Shown here: positions 22,590 through 34,280 of the stretch, piece after piece
How positions within the stretch are numbered: position 1 is the stretch's first letter
Layout of the letters: the number at the start of each line of letters is the position of its first letter
Source: Pegoplata infirma
Lineage: Eukaryota; Arthropoda; Insecta; Diptera; Anthomyiidae
Direction: 5' to 3'
DNA length: 64,000 nucleotides
Assembly (NCBI GenBank): GCA_963921195.1
Contig: OY992537.1
Coordinates: 32,223,911-32,287,910 of the forward strand
Notes under the pieces: model-generated
The model's database searches: none
What the model saw: only the letters and a program-made list of their open reading frames with translations
Told to the model about the DNA's origin: nothing
Made by a program: the position numbers and the translations under genes

Positions 22590-22960
22590 AAAAATTGTAA
22601 AAATAAAGTTGAAGTGTTGGATATTGTTAAAATAAATTCTGTAGATCTCTATATGTAAACACAGCAGTAATAGAACAGAAAACGACAATTTTGCAAGCCA
22701 TGTCATATCAATGTGGTGGTTGTATCGTCTTAGGTGCCGGTCATCTTGTGTGGCTATTGGTATGAATATGACTAAATATCCGTGGTTCGATTCCCGAGTA
22801 CATGTAAATAAAAAATTTACTTACATGAAAAATAATTTTATGATAACAAAGCCAACCGACATTTAAAATCTTACTAATGAGAACACTGCAACCGGAGTGT
22901 TTGGAACTGGTATGGGAATGCCAGAAATATTTTTAATTTTTAGAAATTAAATGTTCTTCT
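22590..22960. repeat. Dispersed repeat D, copy 2 (interrupted)
   Basis: Diverged copy (AATAAATTCTGTAGA, CCGACATTTAAAATCTTAC, GGAGTGTTTGGAACTGG). About 22650-22840 is extra sequence relative to copy 1 and contains the tRNA-like stretch listed next. Confidence 0.6.
22744..22805 (+). ncRNA. tRNA-like / SINE-like internal promoter remnant
   Basis: It contains GTGGTTCGATTCCCGAG, an excellent match to a tRNA T-arm/B box (GGTTCGANTCC). About 35 bp upstream is a weak A-box-like TGGCTATTGGTATG. An intact cloverleaf is not apparent, so I read it as a tRNA pseudogene or the head of a SINE inserted in repeat D. A short A-rich run (AAATAAAAAA) follows. Confidence 0.4.
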
Positions 22961-24110
22961 GTTTTCATTTTGAGTCCTTTTAACGTAAAAATATTGTGTA
23001 CACTTCTTAAGTCGGAGATATCGAGGCATAAGTAGTTGTATTTATTTTCTGTTGTTTAATTATTAATTTATTTATTTCATTAAAATACAATATAAGTGTC
23101 TCATTGCCACTAGGGCATTTTTAAATTTAATATTTTTTAACATTGTTAAACATTAAAACCTTCATTGTTTTAAATGCATTTTTGTCTTAAGCATTTGTTG
23201 GTATACAAACGCTAAAAATGAGATATTTTAATAGACTCCTACTGATTGTCCTAAAACACGTGTTAAGTAGGTCTTGCAAAATTACCAAACCAATCAATTT
23301 ATGATTAGTAAAGAAATGTGACCTCGAGCTAGAGCAAACCTTATCAATAGAGTTTATAGGTCGAATAATAAATACTTTTATTTTATTTAATAAAATTAAT
23401 TTTAAGAAATAATTTTAATTAATTAAAAAACTAAAACAGAATTTAAAAGGAATGGCATTTATTTTATATCAGCAAACAAAAGATCTTTTAAACACCTTTC
23501 AGATTTATCAGTGAGTAAATTCACCAATATTACCAAATCAGCAAATCTTTCTGCTTAAAGTAGAAGAATTTTTAGCTGAAATCAGACGAATTTCCAGCTG
23601 TCTGGAAAGATTTTTTGTTATTTAATTTTAATACTTTTTAAGTTGAAAATGTTAAAAAATCGGGTCTGCTTATAGTAGCAGGATCATGCGTCTCAAAATA
23701 GTTGTATTTTCATGATTGTATTTTGAGAGAAAATATTTTATTTCATAAATTTTTTGAATATAATTTTTTTTAATCTTGTTGCAGGGTGTATTTTAATCGT
23801 CTGCACCAAATACTTGTTTAACAAATTTTCTTTTAATATTTATAAATGAATAATTTATTATTTTTTAATTTTTTGAGAAAATTCCAGACGAATAAATACA
23901 AACAATAATTTGACAACTAAACTTTTGGTATGGTAAAGCTCATTCGTACTTCATTAAAACAAATTTAGAATGTTCACATAAATTTTTAATACTTAAATAG
24001 TTTATTTCATACCAACAATTGAAAACAATTTATTAATTTTTAATTTGTTATTGATTTTAATACTAATTTGATAACAATAATAAATTGCATTTTAAATTTT
24101 TAAATATAAA
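22961..24110. other. AT-rich stretch with dispersed-repeat debris
   Basis: About 23240-23390 (AACACGTGTTAAGTAGG, GACCTCGAGCTAGAG) matches the tandem repeat at 49.5-50.1 kb. About 23480-23610 has CAGCAAATCTTTCTGC-type words like those at 9.2 and 39.5 kb. No gene. Confidence 0.5.
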
Positions 24111-24119
24111 TTTTATCAT

Positions 24120-24470
24120 AAACATATCATGTGGTCATAGAAGGGATAATTTTAAAAACGGACAAAATCAGACCAGGAAGAAAAAAGTTGCCCATAGAAG
24201 AATTAAATCATTAAGGTGGTTCAAAAACTAAAGTTTCTTTCTCGTCGAAGAAGTCTTCGACCGTGATCGCCATTTCAGCAGACAAGCGAACCGAGAGATA
24301 TTTATTTGATACCTAAACAAAATATCCAAATTTCGTGAAAATAGGAAAATGTTACAAAAGTTTGTCATTCCATTTGTTGCACCTCGCAATATCGGTTGAC
24401 TTATGACAACTTGAAGCTACAGCAAATAAATAGACTTTCGATGCGTTTCATATCGAATTCATTTTCCATT
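24120..24470. mobile_element. DINE-like element debris
   Basis: TGTGGTCATAGAAGGG, GGACAAAATCAGACCAGG, CCGTGATCGCCATTTC and TTTGTCATTCCATTTG are pieces of the DINE-like B/C subfamilies in scrambled order. There is no intact end. Confidence 0.45.
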
Positions 24471-24666
24471 GTGTAGAAAATTAGTTGGGAGAAGTAAAAA
24501 AAGTAAAACAAAAATAATTTTGGATTTTTGTCAAAAATACTGTTTAACATTAGGGCTAGGTTTGGGATAGTGCACTCTAGAACAGCTTATTTTGTGAGTT
24601 TCGTAAAAAAAAAAAGTTCATGAACAAATAAAAGATGGGGAGCTGGTTGTAGGGGTCCCACATCGA

Positions 24667-25787
24667 CACGCAGAGAAAAAATATGGTTGCGACATGATCA
24701 CGGCAACTATAATATGATCTCTAAACCCAGTTATGATTGCAGCAATCAAGTTTTTGTTTTCAAAATTGTATTTAAACATTTATATGGTTGTTTTAGACAT
24801 TTGGTAGTCGCTTCAATCATGAAAAAATAATTGCTACATCCAAAAGTACAATATGGTTGTTGTAACAATGTTATAGTTAAGTATATTCTCGGCACACCAA
24901 AAATTTGAACATAATATGATTGTAACAATCATTAGATAATCACAACTTAATGAAAATAGATTTTTGCAAACATTGTCAGGTTTATTCATCAGTTTATTGT
25001 TTTGCCAGCAAGCAGTTAGTCGCAAAGACGCCACTTACAATTAGTTCTTAAAAAAATTTAAGGCAATTTGAATTAAAAAATTGGATCAACGCAGAAGGAA
25101 ATGAAATACAAAAATCTACTTTATATAATTTACTTGTTGTGCGGTTTAAAAATAACTTTCCATTTTAAATAAAAACTTCATATCGAAAATATTAAACTGT
25201 TTTTGTGCATTTTTTGTTTACTGAATGTGTTATAATTGCTGACAATAATTTTAATTATGTAACAAATATGTTATGATTGCAGCAAATATGTTATGATTTT
25301 GTCAAAAACTTAATGGTTTATACAATCATTCAATGTTAGCTGACAAAAATGTTATCGTTGATGATTTTTTTTTTAGAAAAATGCCATAAGTTTATTGCAC
25401 ATCATTGATGTAAAACGCAGGTTGCCACTAAATTGAACCAAAATTAATAAAAATGGTTTCATATTTATTAAAACAACATTCAAAAACAAAAAAGAAATTA
25501 TTGGTGTGAACTTTACCAAAAAAAAAAAAAAAAAGTAATGAAGAATTTCTATAAACGTGTGGTATTAAAGCATAATTAATTTTCTCAATTTAAACAAAAA
25601 AAAAATATTAAACTGGAATCATATTATGATAATTCTATAACATTTTGGCCATTATTGCCGCAATCATATAATGATTAACATTCCTTGTTGTCTTCAATCA
25701 TATTAACATTATTGTTACAATCATATTCCCAATCATAATATGACGCTCTTAAATCATGATCACCGCAACCATGTTTTTTTCTGCGTG
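24667..25787. mobile_element. 1.1-kb MITE with CACGCAGA-A ends and CAATCATA repeats
   Basis: The left end CACGCAGAGAAAAAATATGG and the right end (complement CACGCAGAAAAAAACATGG) match over about 37 bp, including GGTTGCG and TGATCA. The interior repeats TATGATTG and CAATCATA words. The flanks show only GA on each side, so the TSD and superfamily are unresolved. Short frames within it are not genes. Confidence 0.75.
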
Positions 25788-26574
25788 GAAGTAATTGGGC
25801 GTAGCGGTGTAAAAATCGACAAAATGCACCACAACTGCACCGAAATAGCCCCTGGAGGGCTAAAATATGAAACCAAACACCAATAATTTCCCCACCCCCC
25901 CAAACATTTGTTTCATACATACTACCTAAGCCCTATCACTACTTTTGAAGGTTCTCCTATACAAAAACTACATTAAAAAAAAAAAATTGGCTCCTACCTA
26001 AAGAACTCTCTAGTACATCGCAAAAGCATTAGAACGCTCCTTCAGACAGTTTTGGCCTGGTGAAAGTGCAAATTTTATAACTTTTTCAAATTAAAAAAGC
26101 CCCAACTGCCTGAAAGAGCGTTCCAATGGTTTTACGATGTACTAGAGCGTTCTTAACTATTGTCTTGGCTACAATTTTTGTCTTAGTATTGGATAGAAAA
26201 TCTCAATGATTTGGCTGTTATAGGCCAAAATATCCAAAAAAACGTGACAAAAAGTGGTGAATTTTTTACATTTTCGACTTTTTGACCATGAAAAAGAAGT
26301 TTTTTCTAAGTCATATGTTCAGAGAAATTGTAGCATAGACAATAGATACAATCTTACTTTTAAAAAGAAGTCAAAATTTCAAATAGTTTACGAAATATGA
26401 GCCCGTGAAAATTTGCAAATTTTCAAAAAAAAATAATTCTGAGACAAAATGCAAGTCAAAAATTGGAAGCTCGATTTTTACCGTAGACGTATATCTAGTG
26501 GACTTTTTTGCTCAGTACGATCCCAAGAATCAGTAACGTGAAGTGCCCAATAAGATTTTTTTCCTTCCATACTA
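25788..26574. other. Intergenic stretch with a 160-bp hairpin
   Basis: About 26005-26040 (CTCTAGTACATCGCAAAAGC) is complemented at 26120-26155 (TTTTACGATGTACTAGAG). The part at 25890-25980 (GAAGGTTCTCCTATAC) resembles 47.48-47.57 kb. The remainder shows nothing. Confidence 0.5.
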
Positions 26575-26660
26575 ATCACCCCACCCTAATGGGGGTACAT
26601 TCACTTTGTCATTTCGTGTGTAGCTCATCGAAATATCCGTCGGGGATTCCATAAAGTAAT
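26575..26660 (-). mobile_element. DINE-like subfamily C, 3' end fragment
   Basis: CACTTTGTCATTTCGTG and CGAAATATCCGTCGGGGATTCC match the terminal part of subfamily C seen at 39.7 kb, in reverse orientation. It abuts the next palindrome. Confidence 0.5.
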
Positions 26661-28867
26661 GCTCCATACTTGTCCATGTCAAATCGGACACTTTGAATAT
26701 TTTTTTTTTAGATTTTCCCAATTTGTTGACAGTGTTTAGTACCCTTCGAAAACTCATTCGTTGTAAATTTTCAGACTTTTTTTTGATTACACGTTCAAAA
26801 GATTTCGAATTTTTAAAAATTGGTAGTTTGTTCCTTTACTCAAACTTCTTTTACTCATAACTTCTTCAACAATGGTCCAAATTGCATTTTTTTCACATTT
26901 TCTGTTTTTTACGTACTTTAAAAAAATCTTAAAAGTGCTCTACCCAGCAAAACTTTGGTAATGGGTAGTGATTATATAACACATTACCAGGTAATGTATA
27001 TACCTTATTTGTAGCATTATTTTAGAATGTCTTACCAAACATTTGTTCCACAACGTATTATTTTCAAGTGAAAAATAATGCATTACTAATAATTTGCTAC
27101 GTAATGCATGATTATTGGAAAAAATGTATTTCATATTTATTATTTCTAAACATTAAATCATGGATGACTTATATTTGGTTACATTATGTATTATTTCAAA
27201 AATTGAAATAATGCATTATTTATTGGTTGCATAATGCATTACAATAACATAAAACATAATTATTTTATAAAAAAATACATAAGTTTAAACTAGAGATGGT
27301 CTCAAGACAGAAAATTTCTAACGACACACACTCACGAGTATATTTTATCTACTTACACTCACTTACAATCATGTGAGTAAATTTAATACAAAATTACTTT
27401 TTCACTACTCGTAACACCTTATATATTATCTTCTGGTATGATATATTATTTCATTTCTCGTAACCTATAAAATATCATATATTTTACACCTTACTCGTAT
27501 TCTTCGTTATAAATTTATGACTTATTTTATACCTTACTGGTATTCTTTGTGATAATGTGGATGCATTACTTTGAGTCTCATGGCCTGTTAAAATCATCAA
27601 TGCTGCAAATGTAGAAAATAAGATAAAATAAAATATGCGATTTTTAAGTTTTAAAATTTAAATCTCATTTTTGAAAATGTATGTACACTTTTATTTTTTA
27701 AAAATTTTTTATGTAAAACTTCTATCGATTCTACAAATTTTTTGCACAGAAGGATGGTGGGATAACGATTATTACTATTTTTTTAAATTTTTTGAAAAAA
27801 TTTAATTGTAATTTTCCAATTTTAAAATCATTTCTACTGCTCCAATGGTGCGTCATAGAGGGGTAATTTCTAAGGCAAACCGCCACTAATTTTTACGTCT
27901 AAACATTTCTTCGGAACAACCTAATACCCTATCTCCAATTTCTAAAGGGGCTCCCACACAAAATGAAATTTTTTTAAATTTTCTCCAACCGCTCTAACTG
28001 CCCTAAGAGTGCCCTTAGAGCAATCAAATGTATGGCCGACCCACAATATTTTTTTAGTCCAAACATTTTCTCTGAACACACCTACCCTCTATCTCTAAGT
28101 GTTAAGGCGGTCCCCATACAATTTTTTTTATTTTTTGTAAATTTGTTTTATTTAATCAGCTTCTACCGGTCCAATGGTGCGTCCGAGAGGGGTCATTAGT
28201 GGGACCGACCCCCATTTATTTTTACCCTACAACATTTTTTTTAAATATACCTACGCCCTATCTCCGCTCTCTAAGTAGGCTCCCATACAAAATTACATAT
28301 GTATAAAATTTGCTCCAACTGTTATTTGTATGGGAGCCTACTCAGGGAGTGGAGATAGGGCGTAGGTATGTTTTAAAAAAATGTTGTAGGGTAAAAATAA
28401 ATGGGGGTCGGTCTCACTAATGACTCCTCTCGGACGCACCATTGGACCGGTAGAAGCTGATTAAATAAAACAAATTTACAAAAAATAAAAAAAATTGTAT
28501 GGGGACCGCCTTAACAGTTAAAGATAGAGGGTAGGTGAATTCAGAGAAAATGTTTGGACTAAAAAAATATTGTGGGTTTTTTTTAAGAATTTTTGAAATT
28601 TTTTGTTTTAAAGTACGTAAAATAACAAAAATTAAAAAAAAAAAAATTGAAATTTATACCATTATTAAAGAAGTTATGAGTAAAAGAAGTTTGAGTAAAG
28701 GAACAAACTACCAATTTTTAAAAATTCGATATTGTTTGAACGGGTCATCAAAAAAATCTGAAAATTTGCCACGAAGGAGTTTTCGAAGGGTACTAAAAAC
28801 TGTAAGCAATTTGGGAAAATCTAAAAAAAAAAAATTTCAAAGTGTCCGATTTGACATGGAATGCCCC
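26661..28867. mobile_element. GGGCATTCCATG palindrome, copy 2 (rearranged)
   Basis: It has the same arms as the 20.6-22.6 kb palindrome. The left terminus is mutated (CCATGTCAAATCGGACAC from 26673). The right end is intact (GACATGGAATGCCCC, ending 28867). The left arm contains a CCCAGC MITE (26943-27640). The right arm has lost several hundred bases relative to copy 1 just after ATATTGTGGGT (about 28576). The 136-residue frame at 28535-28945 spans that deletion and is not a gene. Confidence 0.8.
26943..27640 (-). mobile_element. CCCAGCAAAACTT MITE, copy 3 (one end lost)
   Basis: It starts CCCAGCAAAACTTTGG after TA and keeps the family order inverted. The expected CTAAGTTTTGCTGGG end is missing: sequence passes from GCTGCAAATGTAG into the host arm (TATGCGATTTTTAAG). 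The intact arm of the sister palindrome (CTCTAGTATGCG near 20925) is the empty site. Confidence 0.8.
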
Positions 28868-29000
28868 ATTTACAGTAATACATATGCAAGAAATAGTTTT
28901 TTAGCTCTCCTGAAAATTAAGCTTTTTAGATTTGGCATTTATTGAATATAGTTCGACGATATGTTTTTCATTTGTTTTTGCCTATAAAATATTTTGAGTG
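28868..29000. repeat. Fragments of the 59.8-kb palindrome arm and a CACTCA MITE end
   Basis: About 28885-28965 (AGCTCTCCTGAA, GGCATTTATTGAATATAG, TTCGACGATAT) is the complement of 59895-59985. It is followed by the last 38 bp of the CACTCA MITE (TTGCCTATAAAATATTTTGAGTG, broken here by one difference, ending at 29000), flanked by TA. Both are deletion remnants. Confidence 0.6.
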
Positions 29001-29341
29001 TATGAAAATGTAACAATCACAACTTGTTAACATATCAAATTATCCTTAAAAATAATAAACACCTTCTTATCAGCAACATCAACTCTATCAATAATATTTT
29101 CCTGTTCTTTGCCACTAAGCAATTATTATCCAGAACATTTGCTTTCTTAATTCTAATAATGAACAAATACACATAAACGCATACCCTTTTTCAATATGTG
29201 TGTGTGTGTGAGAGTTCGTTTCAACATACATCCTTAATATCTGATAGTTAACATAAACCATAAACATTAATGATTTCTTCCTTTTTGAATTTTTGAGATG
29301 TGGACCCTTTTTTTGTTGTTATGGAACATATCATATTATAA
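29001..29341. other. AT-rich stretch with (TG)n
   Basis: It contains a short TGTGTGTGTGTG microsatellite (29198-29211). No other feature. Confidence 0.5.
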
Positions 29342-29818
29342 CACAGAAAAAAAACGAATTGTTATATTGACCCACATATTTATGAATACAATAAATTTTT
29401 TCACTGAAAGTGCTCCTATACGGAAATTTTAAATATCAATAAACGTTTCTAAATTTTGATTGTTGAAAAAAGAATTTTGTTTTTTTCAACAAAGAAATTC
29501 AACAAACACAAACACAATTTGTTGATCTGACAACAGTAAAAAATCTTAATTTTTTTTCAACAACGAAATTCGACAATCACAAACACAATTCGTTGATCAG
29601 ACAAATGAATTTTTTTTTTCAACAAAGAAATTTAACAAACACAAACACTATTTGTTGACATGATAAAAGAAGTTTAAAATAAAATTACTTGACTGAGTTT
29701 GTTGAAAACAAAAACGAAGTTTTGTGTTATGGACTAAAAGGCTGCGGTTTTTACTAAATGTTTGGTTGATTTACAATTGATGTTTGTTGATTTAAATTTT
29801 ACGATTTTATTTTCTGTG
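29342..29818. mobile_element. 477-bp MITE, CACAGAAAA ends, TAA duplication
   Basis: The ends CACAGAAAA and TTTTCTGTG lie between TAA trinucleotides (29339-29341 and 29819-29821), as for PIF/Harbinger-type insertions. Inside are about three tandem units (29465, 29550, 29615) of TTCAACAAAGAAATT plus CAACAAACACAAACAC plus TTTGTTGA. Confidence 0.75.
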
Positions 29819-29821
29819 TAA

Positions 29822-30815
29822 ATGTAGGGTTTTACAAACACAGTCACATTTATAAATAGAATATCAAAAGAAGCAGCAGGGCTGCTGCTACAGCAATAAT
29901 AAATACCTCATAAACATTATTATAAACTATCAACTTGTTGCTATTAGTTTTTATACATACAAAGAAAAAGTCATACTAACACTTTTACTCAAAAAATATT
30001 TTTTGTATACTTTGGGTAAACTTTAATTTTCCCTTCTCTTCTTTTTCAAGCAAAGATTTTTTTTTTTTCAGCAAGACACTTATAAATAGAAAATTGAAGT
30101 ACAAAAAAAAAATGCCAACGAGCTTACATAAAACTCATTTTTCTTAGAAGTTGTAGCCACTAAATATTTTTGGGGTAAACATTTTTGGAAAACGTAGGCG
30201 TTATTTATTTTGAAATATTTAAGAAATTTTAAATAAACAAGAGTTTTCCTAAAAATCTAAATATTATTATTTAGTAATAGCATTTTGTTTCTTGAGAAGT
30301 ATAATGTTTTTTTAATCCATTTTACAACAATGAAATTCCATATTATAAATGTGTAATGCAAATAAAGGTTATTTACTTTAGAAAGCTTTCAGGAGCAAAA
30401 GCTGTTTTTGGTAATTGTAAGTAAAACACATACTGGGAATTGTTTTGAAATATTTTTCTAAGGAGTAATGTATGCAAAATAAGGGAAATTTTGTATAACC
30501 GAAAGGGTATATTTCGTGAATTCTAAACTTATGCATATTGCTTGGTGTATTTAAGGTAATGGGATGTTTTTTAGTTTAAAATGTTTTCGTAATAGGGGAA
30601 TTTTGTATAACCGAAAGGATATTATTTAAAAAAATTTATTTTCTTATTTTCTTTATATTGCATGGGATCTTTAAAAAAGTTTTACTTTTAAGAAGTTTTA
30701 TTTTAGTGCAGACAAAAATAAATTACTTTTTCTAATCTCCTGCGTCTCCTTCGAACTTCTATTGACTTAAAAATATTTTATTTGCTTAATAAAAGTATTT
30801 AAACACCTTTAAAAA
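29822..30815. other. AT-rich stretch with a short direct repeat
   Basis: ATTTTGTATAACCGAAAGG occurs at about 30487 and 30602, about 115 bp apart. No gene is seen. Confidence 0.5.
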
Positions 30816-30960
30816 ATCAGAGTTTGATTTAGTTCTTCAAAGGAAGCTTTTCCCGTTTGTTAGATTTTACTTTTTTGTGAACTTAACCAACTCCTGGAGT
30901 CTAGCTTTTTTTATTTTGGACTGTATGGTGTCTTCCACCGGCACATAATAGTAAATATAC
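30816..30960 (+). mobile_element. DINE-like subfamily C fragment
   Basis: TTTAGTTCTTCAAAGGAAG, TGGAGTCTAGCTTTT and GTATGGTGTCTTCCAC match the middle of the subfamily C copy at 38.8 kb. It stops before the GTCY tract. Confidence 0.55.
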
Positions 30961-30965
30961 ACAAA

Positions 30966-31090
30966 CTAATTGGGTTATGACAACTGCAACATGGATATGA
31001 CAACTGCAATGAGACTGTGACAACCGAAATGAAGTTGAGACAGCCAAAAAACAAGTTGAGACAATCTCAAAATTAAGGTTGCAAAATTTT
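30966..31090. repeat. Short degenerate tandem repeat (GACAACTGCAA)
   Basis: About six units of the form ATGACAACTGCAAC/GAGACAGCC occur in a row. Confidence 0.5.
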
Positions 31091-31294
31091 CGGTTGTGGC
31101 AAATGGGTTTTTTAGGTGTTTGTGATTAGTGGAAAAGCAAATTTTCTAAAAGAAAAAAAAAAATGAGAAATATTTTTTAGAAAAAATTTAATAACGGTGA
31201 AGGAATGGAGAAATGAATCTTAAATTAAAACAAGTCTCAAAATCTTAAATTTTTTCCAAAGAAAAAAAGTTTCGTTATTTTAGAATTTTTAACA

Positions 31295-31658
31295 TGATAC
31301 TGTGTTTGGGCTGGTATCTATTCGTAATTTGGATAATTCACCTGATAGTGCATCAAAAAGTCTTTTGATTTCATCATTTTTTTTTTATCAAAAAAAATTT
31401 TTATCAGTTTTTTTTACAAATTTTTTTTTACGAATTTTTTTTTTTTACATAAGTTTTTTTTATAAAAGTTCTTTTTATTGAAAAATTCTTTTGCATCAAA
31501 AAAATTTCTTTTTTTTTCATAATTTTTTTTATTAATTTTTTTTCATGAAATTTTTTTTTTTTTTAAATCTCAAAAAAAAATTTTTGGAATTTTTTTTTTC
31601 ATCAAAAACTTTTTATTTTTATAAATTTTTTTTTTATAATTTTTTTTTATTAAATTTT
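31295..31658. repeat. Repeat F fragment and poly-T/CATCAA tract
   Basis: ACATGATACTGTGTTTGGGC and TAATTTGGATAATTCACC are shortened repeat F. A 290-bp tract of T runs with ATCAAAA spacers follows, as in the other F copies. Confidence 0.6.
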
Positions 31659-31690
31659 TATACCCTCTAACCACAGTATGGGGGTTAGGT
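31659..31690 (-). mobile_element. DINE-like subfamily C terminal hairpin
   Basis: TATACCCTCTAACCACAGTA then TGGGGGT is the reverse complement of the subfamily C end at 39755-39786. It abuts the retrotransposon that follows. Confidence 0.5.
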
Positions 31691-31719
31691 TGGGTTTTAG
31701 TTTTCGTTTTTTTTTTTTC

Positions 31720-33405
31720 ATGGAAGCTTTTCAAAAGCCATTAAAAAATTTTGTCTTGCCGGAAGGCATTCAACCACTGCCAGAACTTGAAAGAGTATCC
31801 AGTACTATGTCCAATATATTTTTCCGAGCTCGTGCAGTTAAAAGGGATTTGAGGATCTCAACGTAAATAAGTCACCGGGTCCCGATGGCATACCAGCACT
31901 GGTGCTAAAGCCGTGCTCATCGGCGTTAGCCCGTCCATTGGCAAACCTATTTAGCTTTTCGTTACATAAGGGTACCTACCCTTCCTGCTGGAATGTGGCT
32001 AACCTTCAACCGATCCCTATGAAAGGTGCGTCTTCAAACCCCGAGAACTATCGCCCGATATCTATTTGTTGTACGCTCTCGAAGGTGAAGGAGAGCATGG
32101 TAAATCACCATCTTGTTAACTATTTGGAGTCAAACTCACTTTTCAGTGACCGACAGTATGGCTTTCGTAAACGTCGCTCTACGGGAGACTTGAGGGCGTT
32201 TCTTTCGGAACGTTGGAGTCGTTTTTTTCACCAATTTGGTGGAAGTAAGGTGGTTGCTTTGGATATTTCCAAGGCTTTCGATCGTGTGTGGCACGACGGC
32301 AAAGTTATTTCTTTTGGTGTCGGTAACGATTTCTCTCGATTTATATTGAATTTTCTCCGGGATCAAAGTATACGTGTTGTTGTTGATGGGGTGTCATCGA
32401 ATAGGTTTCAACTTAACTCTGGAGTACCGCAAGGTTCTGTTAATTCTTCTACTCTTTTTCTTATCTTTATTAATGACCTTCTTAGTCAAACTTTTAACCC
32501 TATCTACTCTTTTGCAGACGACAGCAACATTTGTCATTCACTTTCCTTCGATAATAGGCCAAGCCTAGGTTGGGCGCGTGCGGCAGATTATGAATGACAC
32601 TCTCAATCAGGACGTGTTGACAATCTCTGAATGGGGTCTTGCGAATAAGGTCGATTTTAATGCACATAAGACCCAGTGTTGTATGTTGACCCATAGACGT
32701 ATTATGGAACCAATATTGTCGTCTGTAAATATGGGTGGTATCGATATTGAGGAATCAAATTCTCTTGATGTTCTGGCCATGAAAATCCAGTGTGATGTCC
32801 GTTGGAATAAACATGTTTTTCAAGTGTCGAAAGAAGCATTCAAGTGTCTTGGGTTTTTAAACCGGTGCAAGAATTACTTCACTCTTACCGATCTCCTTAA
32901 TATTTATACCACCTACATCCGGCCGAAGATGGAATACAACTCCCATTTATAGGCAGGGGCTTCAGAGTCTATTCTGAAGCTTCTGGACCGTGTTCAAAGG
33001 AGGGCGTCGAAGCTAATCAATAACAGTAGGGTATCCAACTCTATTGACTCTTTAGAGCATCGTCGGAATGTGGGTTGTGTAACTCTGTTCTATCGATATT
33101 ATCTTGGTAAGTGTTCTGCTGAGATAAGCGAACTTATCCCCCGAGCACGGGTTTTCGTTCGGAATACTCGCTTGTCTAGTAGGGCTCATCCATTTGTTGT
33201 CCATTGCCCAGTGTACCGCACAACGCATTACGGAGAAAATTGATTTATAAGCCAAACTATCCGTGTGTCGAATATACTTCCAGTAGAGATTTTCCCTGTC
33301 AACTACAATTTGGAAAAGTTCAAATCAAAAATCCACAAACACTACTCCCTCTATCCTCCCTCCCATATCCTATTTTCCTAATTATCAAGTAAAAAAAAAA
33401 AAAGT
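31720..33405 (+). pseudogene. Jockey/CR1-like non-LTR reverse transcriptase, 5'-truncated
   Basis: It encodes most of a fly-type non-LTR reverse transcriptase. Reading order: LPEGIQPLPELERVSS (about 31750), frameshift near 31855, KSPGPDGIP (about 31870), NPENYRPISI, RQYGFRKRRSTGDL, LDISKAFDRVWHDG (catalytic Asp), GVPQGSVNSS and the catalytic FADD at 32511-32522. A second frameshift lies near 32560. RWNKHVFQVSKEAFKCLGFL and YIRPKMEYNSHL follow. TAG at 32950 replaces an expected Trp, and TGA at 33241 interrupts the tail. The frame ends with TAA at 33379 and a 13-A run at 33391. It is clearly more GC-rich than its surroundings, so fairly young, but dead. The endonuclease is missing. Confidence 0.9.
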
Positions 33406-33440
33406 GTAAATCGGTTATATACAATTTAATTTTAATTGCA

Positions 33441-33583
33441 GTGTAAATGCTCGCAACACACTACTTCGTGTGTGTGATATGCATTCCATACTTTTGTATG
33501 TATGATGTAAAAATACCCAATAAAGTACATAACTCTCATTAAGTTTATAAATCTATGAGAATAAGTATTTTAGTTTGGACAAC
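33441..33583 (+). repeat. Candidate short LTR (TGT...ACA)
   Basis: This is about 143 bp from TGTAAATGCTCGCAACACAC to TTGGACAACA. It contains a poly(A)-signal-like CAATAAAG and is followed by TTTGGGGCGATTCTAGC, which resembles a primer-binding site after an LTR. A second LTR is not visible in the window. The call is inference from layout only. Confidence 0.3.
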
Positions 33584-33683
33584 ATTTGGGGCGATTCTAG
33601 CAAGAATTAGCATATATTTGCTATATTAGTAATAAATACACATTTTTTTGACTTCGGTTGATTGTCACAAAAATAAATCCTAC

Positions 33684-34030
33684 TACAGCCTTCGTGGTCT
33701 GTTCGCTACTACAACCTTTGCGGTCTGTTCCTTTACTACGACCTTCGCGGTCTGTTCGCTTCTACAGCCTTCGTGGTCTGTTTCTTTAATACAGCCTTAG
33801 CGGTCTGTTCCTTTACTACAGCCTTCGCGGTCTATTTATTGTATTTTAGTATTATAAGTATTATTCTACTACAGCCTTCTCGAACTGTTCGTTTACTACA
33901 GCCTTCGCGGTCTGTTCGTTGTATTATATATATTATTCTACTACAGCCATCGCGGACTGTTCGTTTATTACAGCCTTCGCGGTCTGTTCGTTGTATTATA
34001 TATATTATTCTACTACAGCCTTCGCGGACG
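33684..34030 (+). repeat. Minisatellite (CTACAGCCTTCGCGGTCTGTT)
   Basis: About twelve units of ACTACAGCCTTCGCGGTCTG with spacers. The last part is arranged as a higher-order unit of about 75 bp (TTCGTTGTATTATATATATT + two basic units). CG-rich units stand out from the AT-rich context. The 129-residue open frame here follows the repeat and is not a gene. Confidence 0.85.
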
Positions 34031-34270
34031 TTTACTACATCTACTAAGCTACAATCGTCGCTTACACATCTATCGTCATTACTAGAGGTACAAAGAAAAT
34101 ATTTGCTTCCGTTGCCGAAGAGGAAGCCAACCCGAACCGATAATCATTTCCTGAGCCGATAATCGTTTCAATAAAAAAAATACTTATTTTAAGCCTCAGA
34201 AAGGCTAAATAAATCGTGTTATCACTAAGGGTTAGTGGATCCTCAAGCCGACCCTGGACACGACTGGACT
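34031..34270 (+). other. Unclassified GC-richer segment after the minisatellite
   Basis: It includes AACCGATAATC/AGCCGATAATC twice and GGGTTAGTGGATCCTCAAGC. It could be leader or LTR sequence of the same retroelement as 33441-33583. No protein domain seen. Confidence 0.35.
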
Positions 34271-34280
34271 ACCTCAGCCT

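Noticed and set aside
28535..28945. 136-codon plus-strand frame
   Set aside because: It spans a deletion junction in the second GGGCATTCCATG palindrome. The arms contain the same segments elsewhere in other frames.
33773..34162. 129-codon frame with repeated LLQPSRTVR
   Set aside because: Translation of the CTACAGCCTTCGCGGTCTG minisatellite. Unit phase varies and no start or domain supports it.
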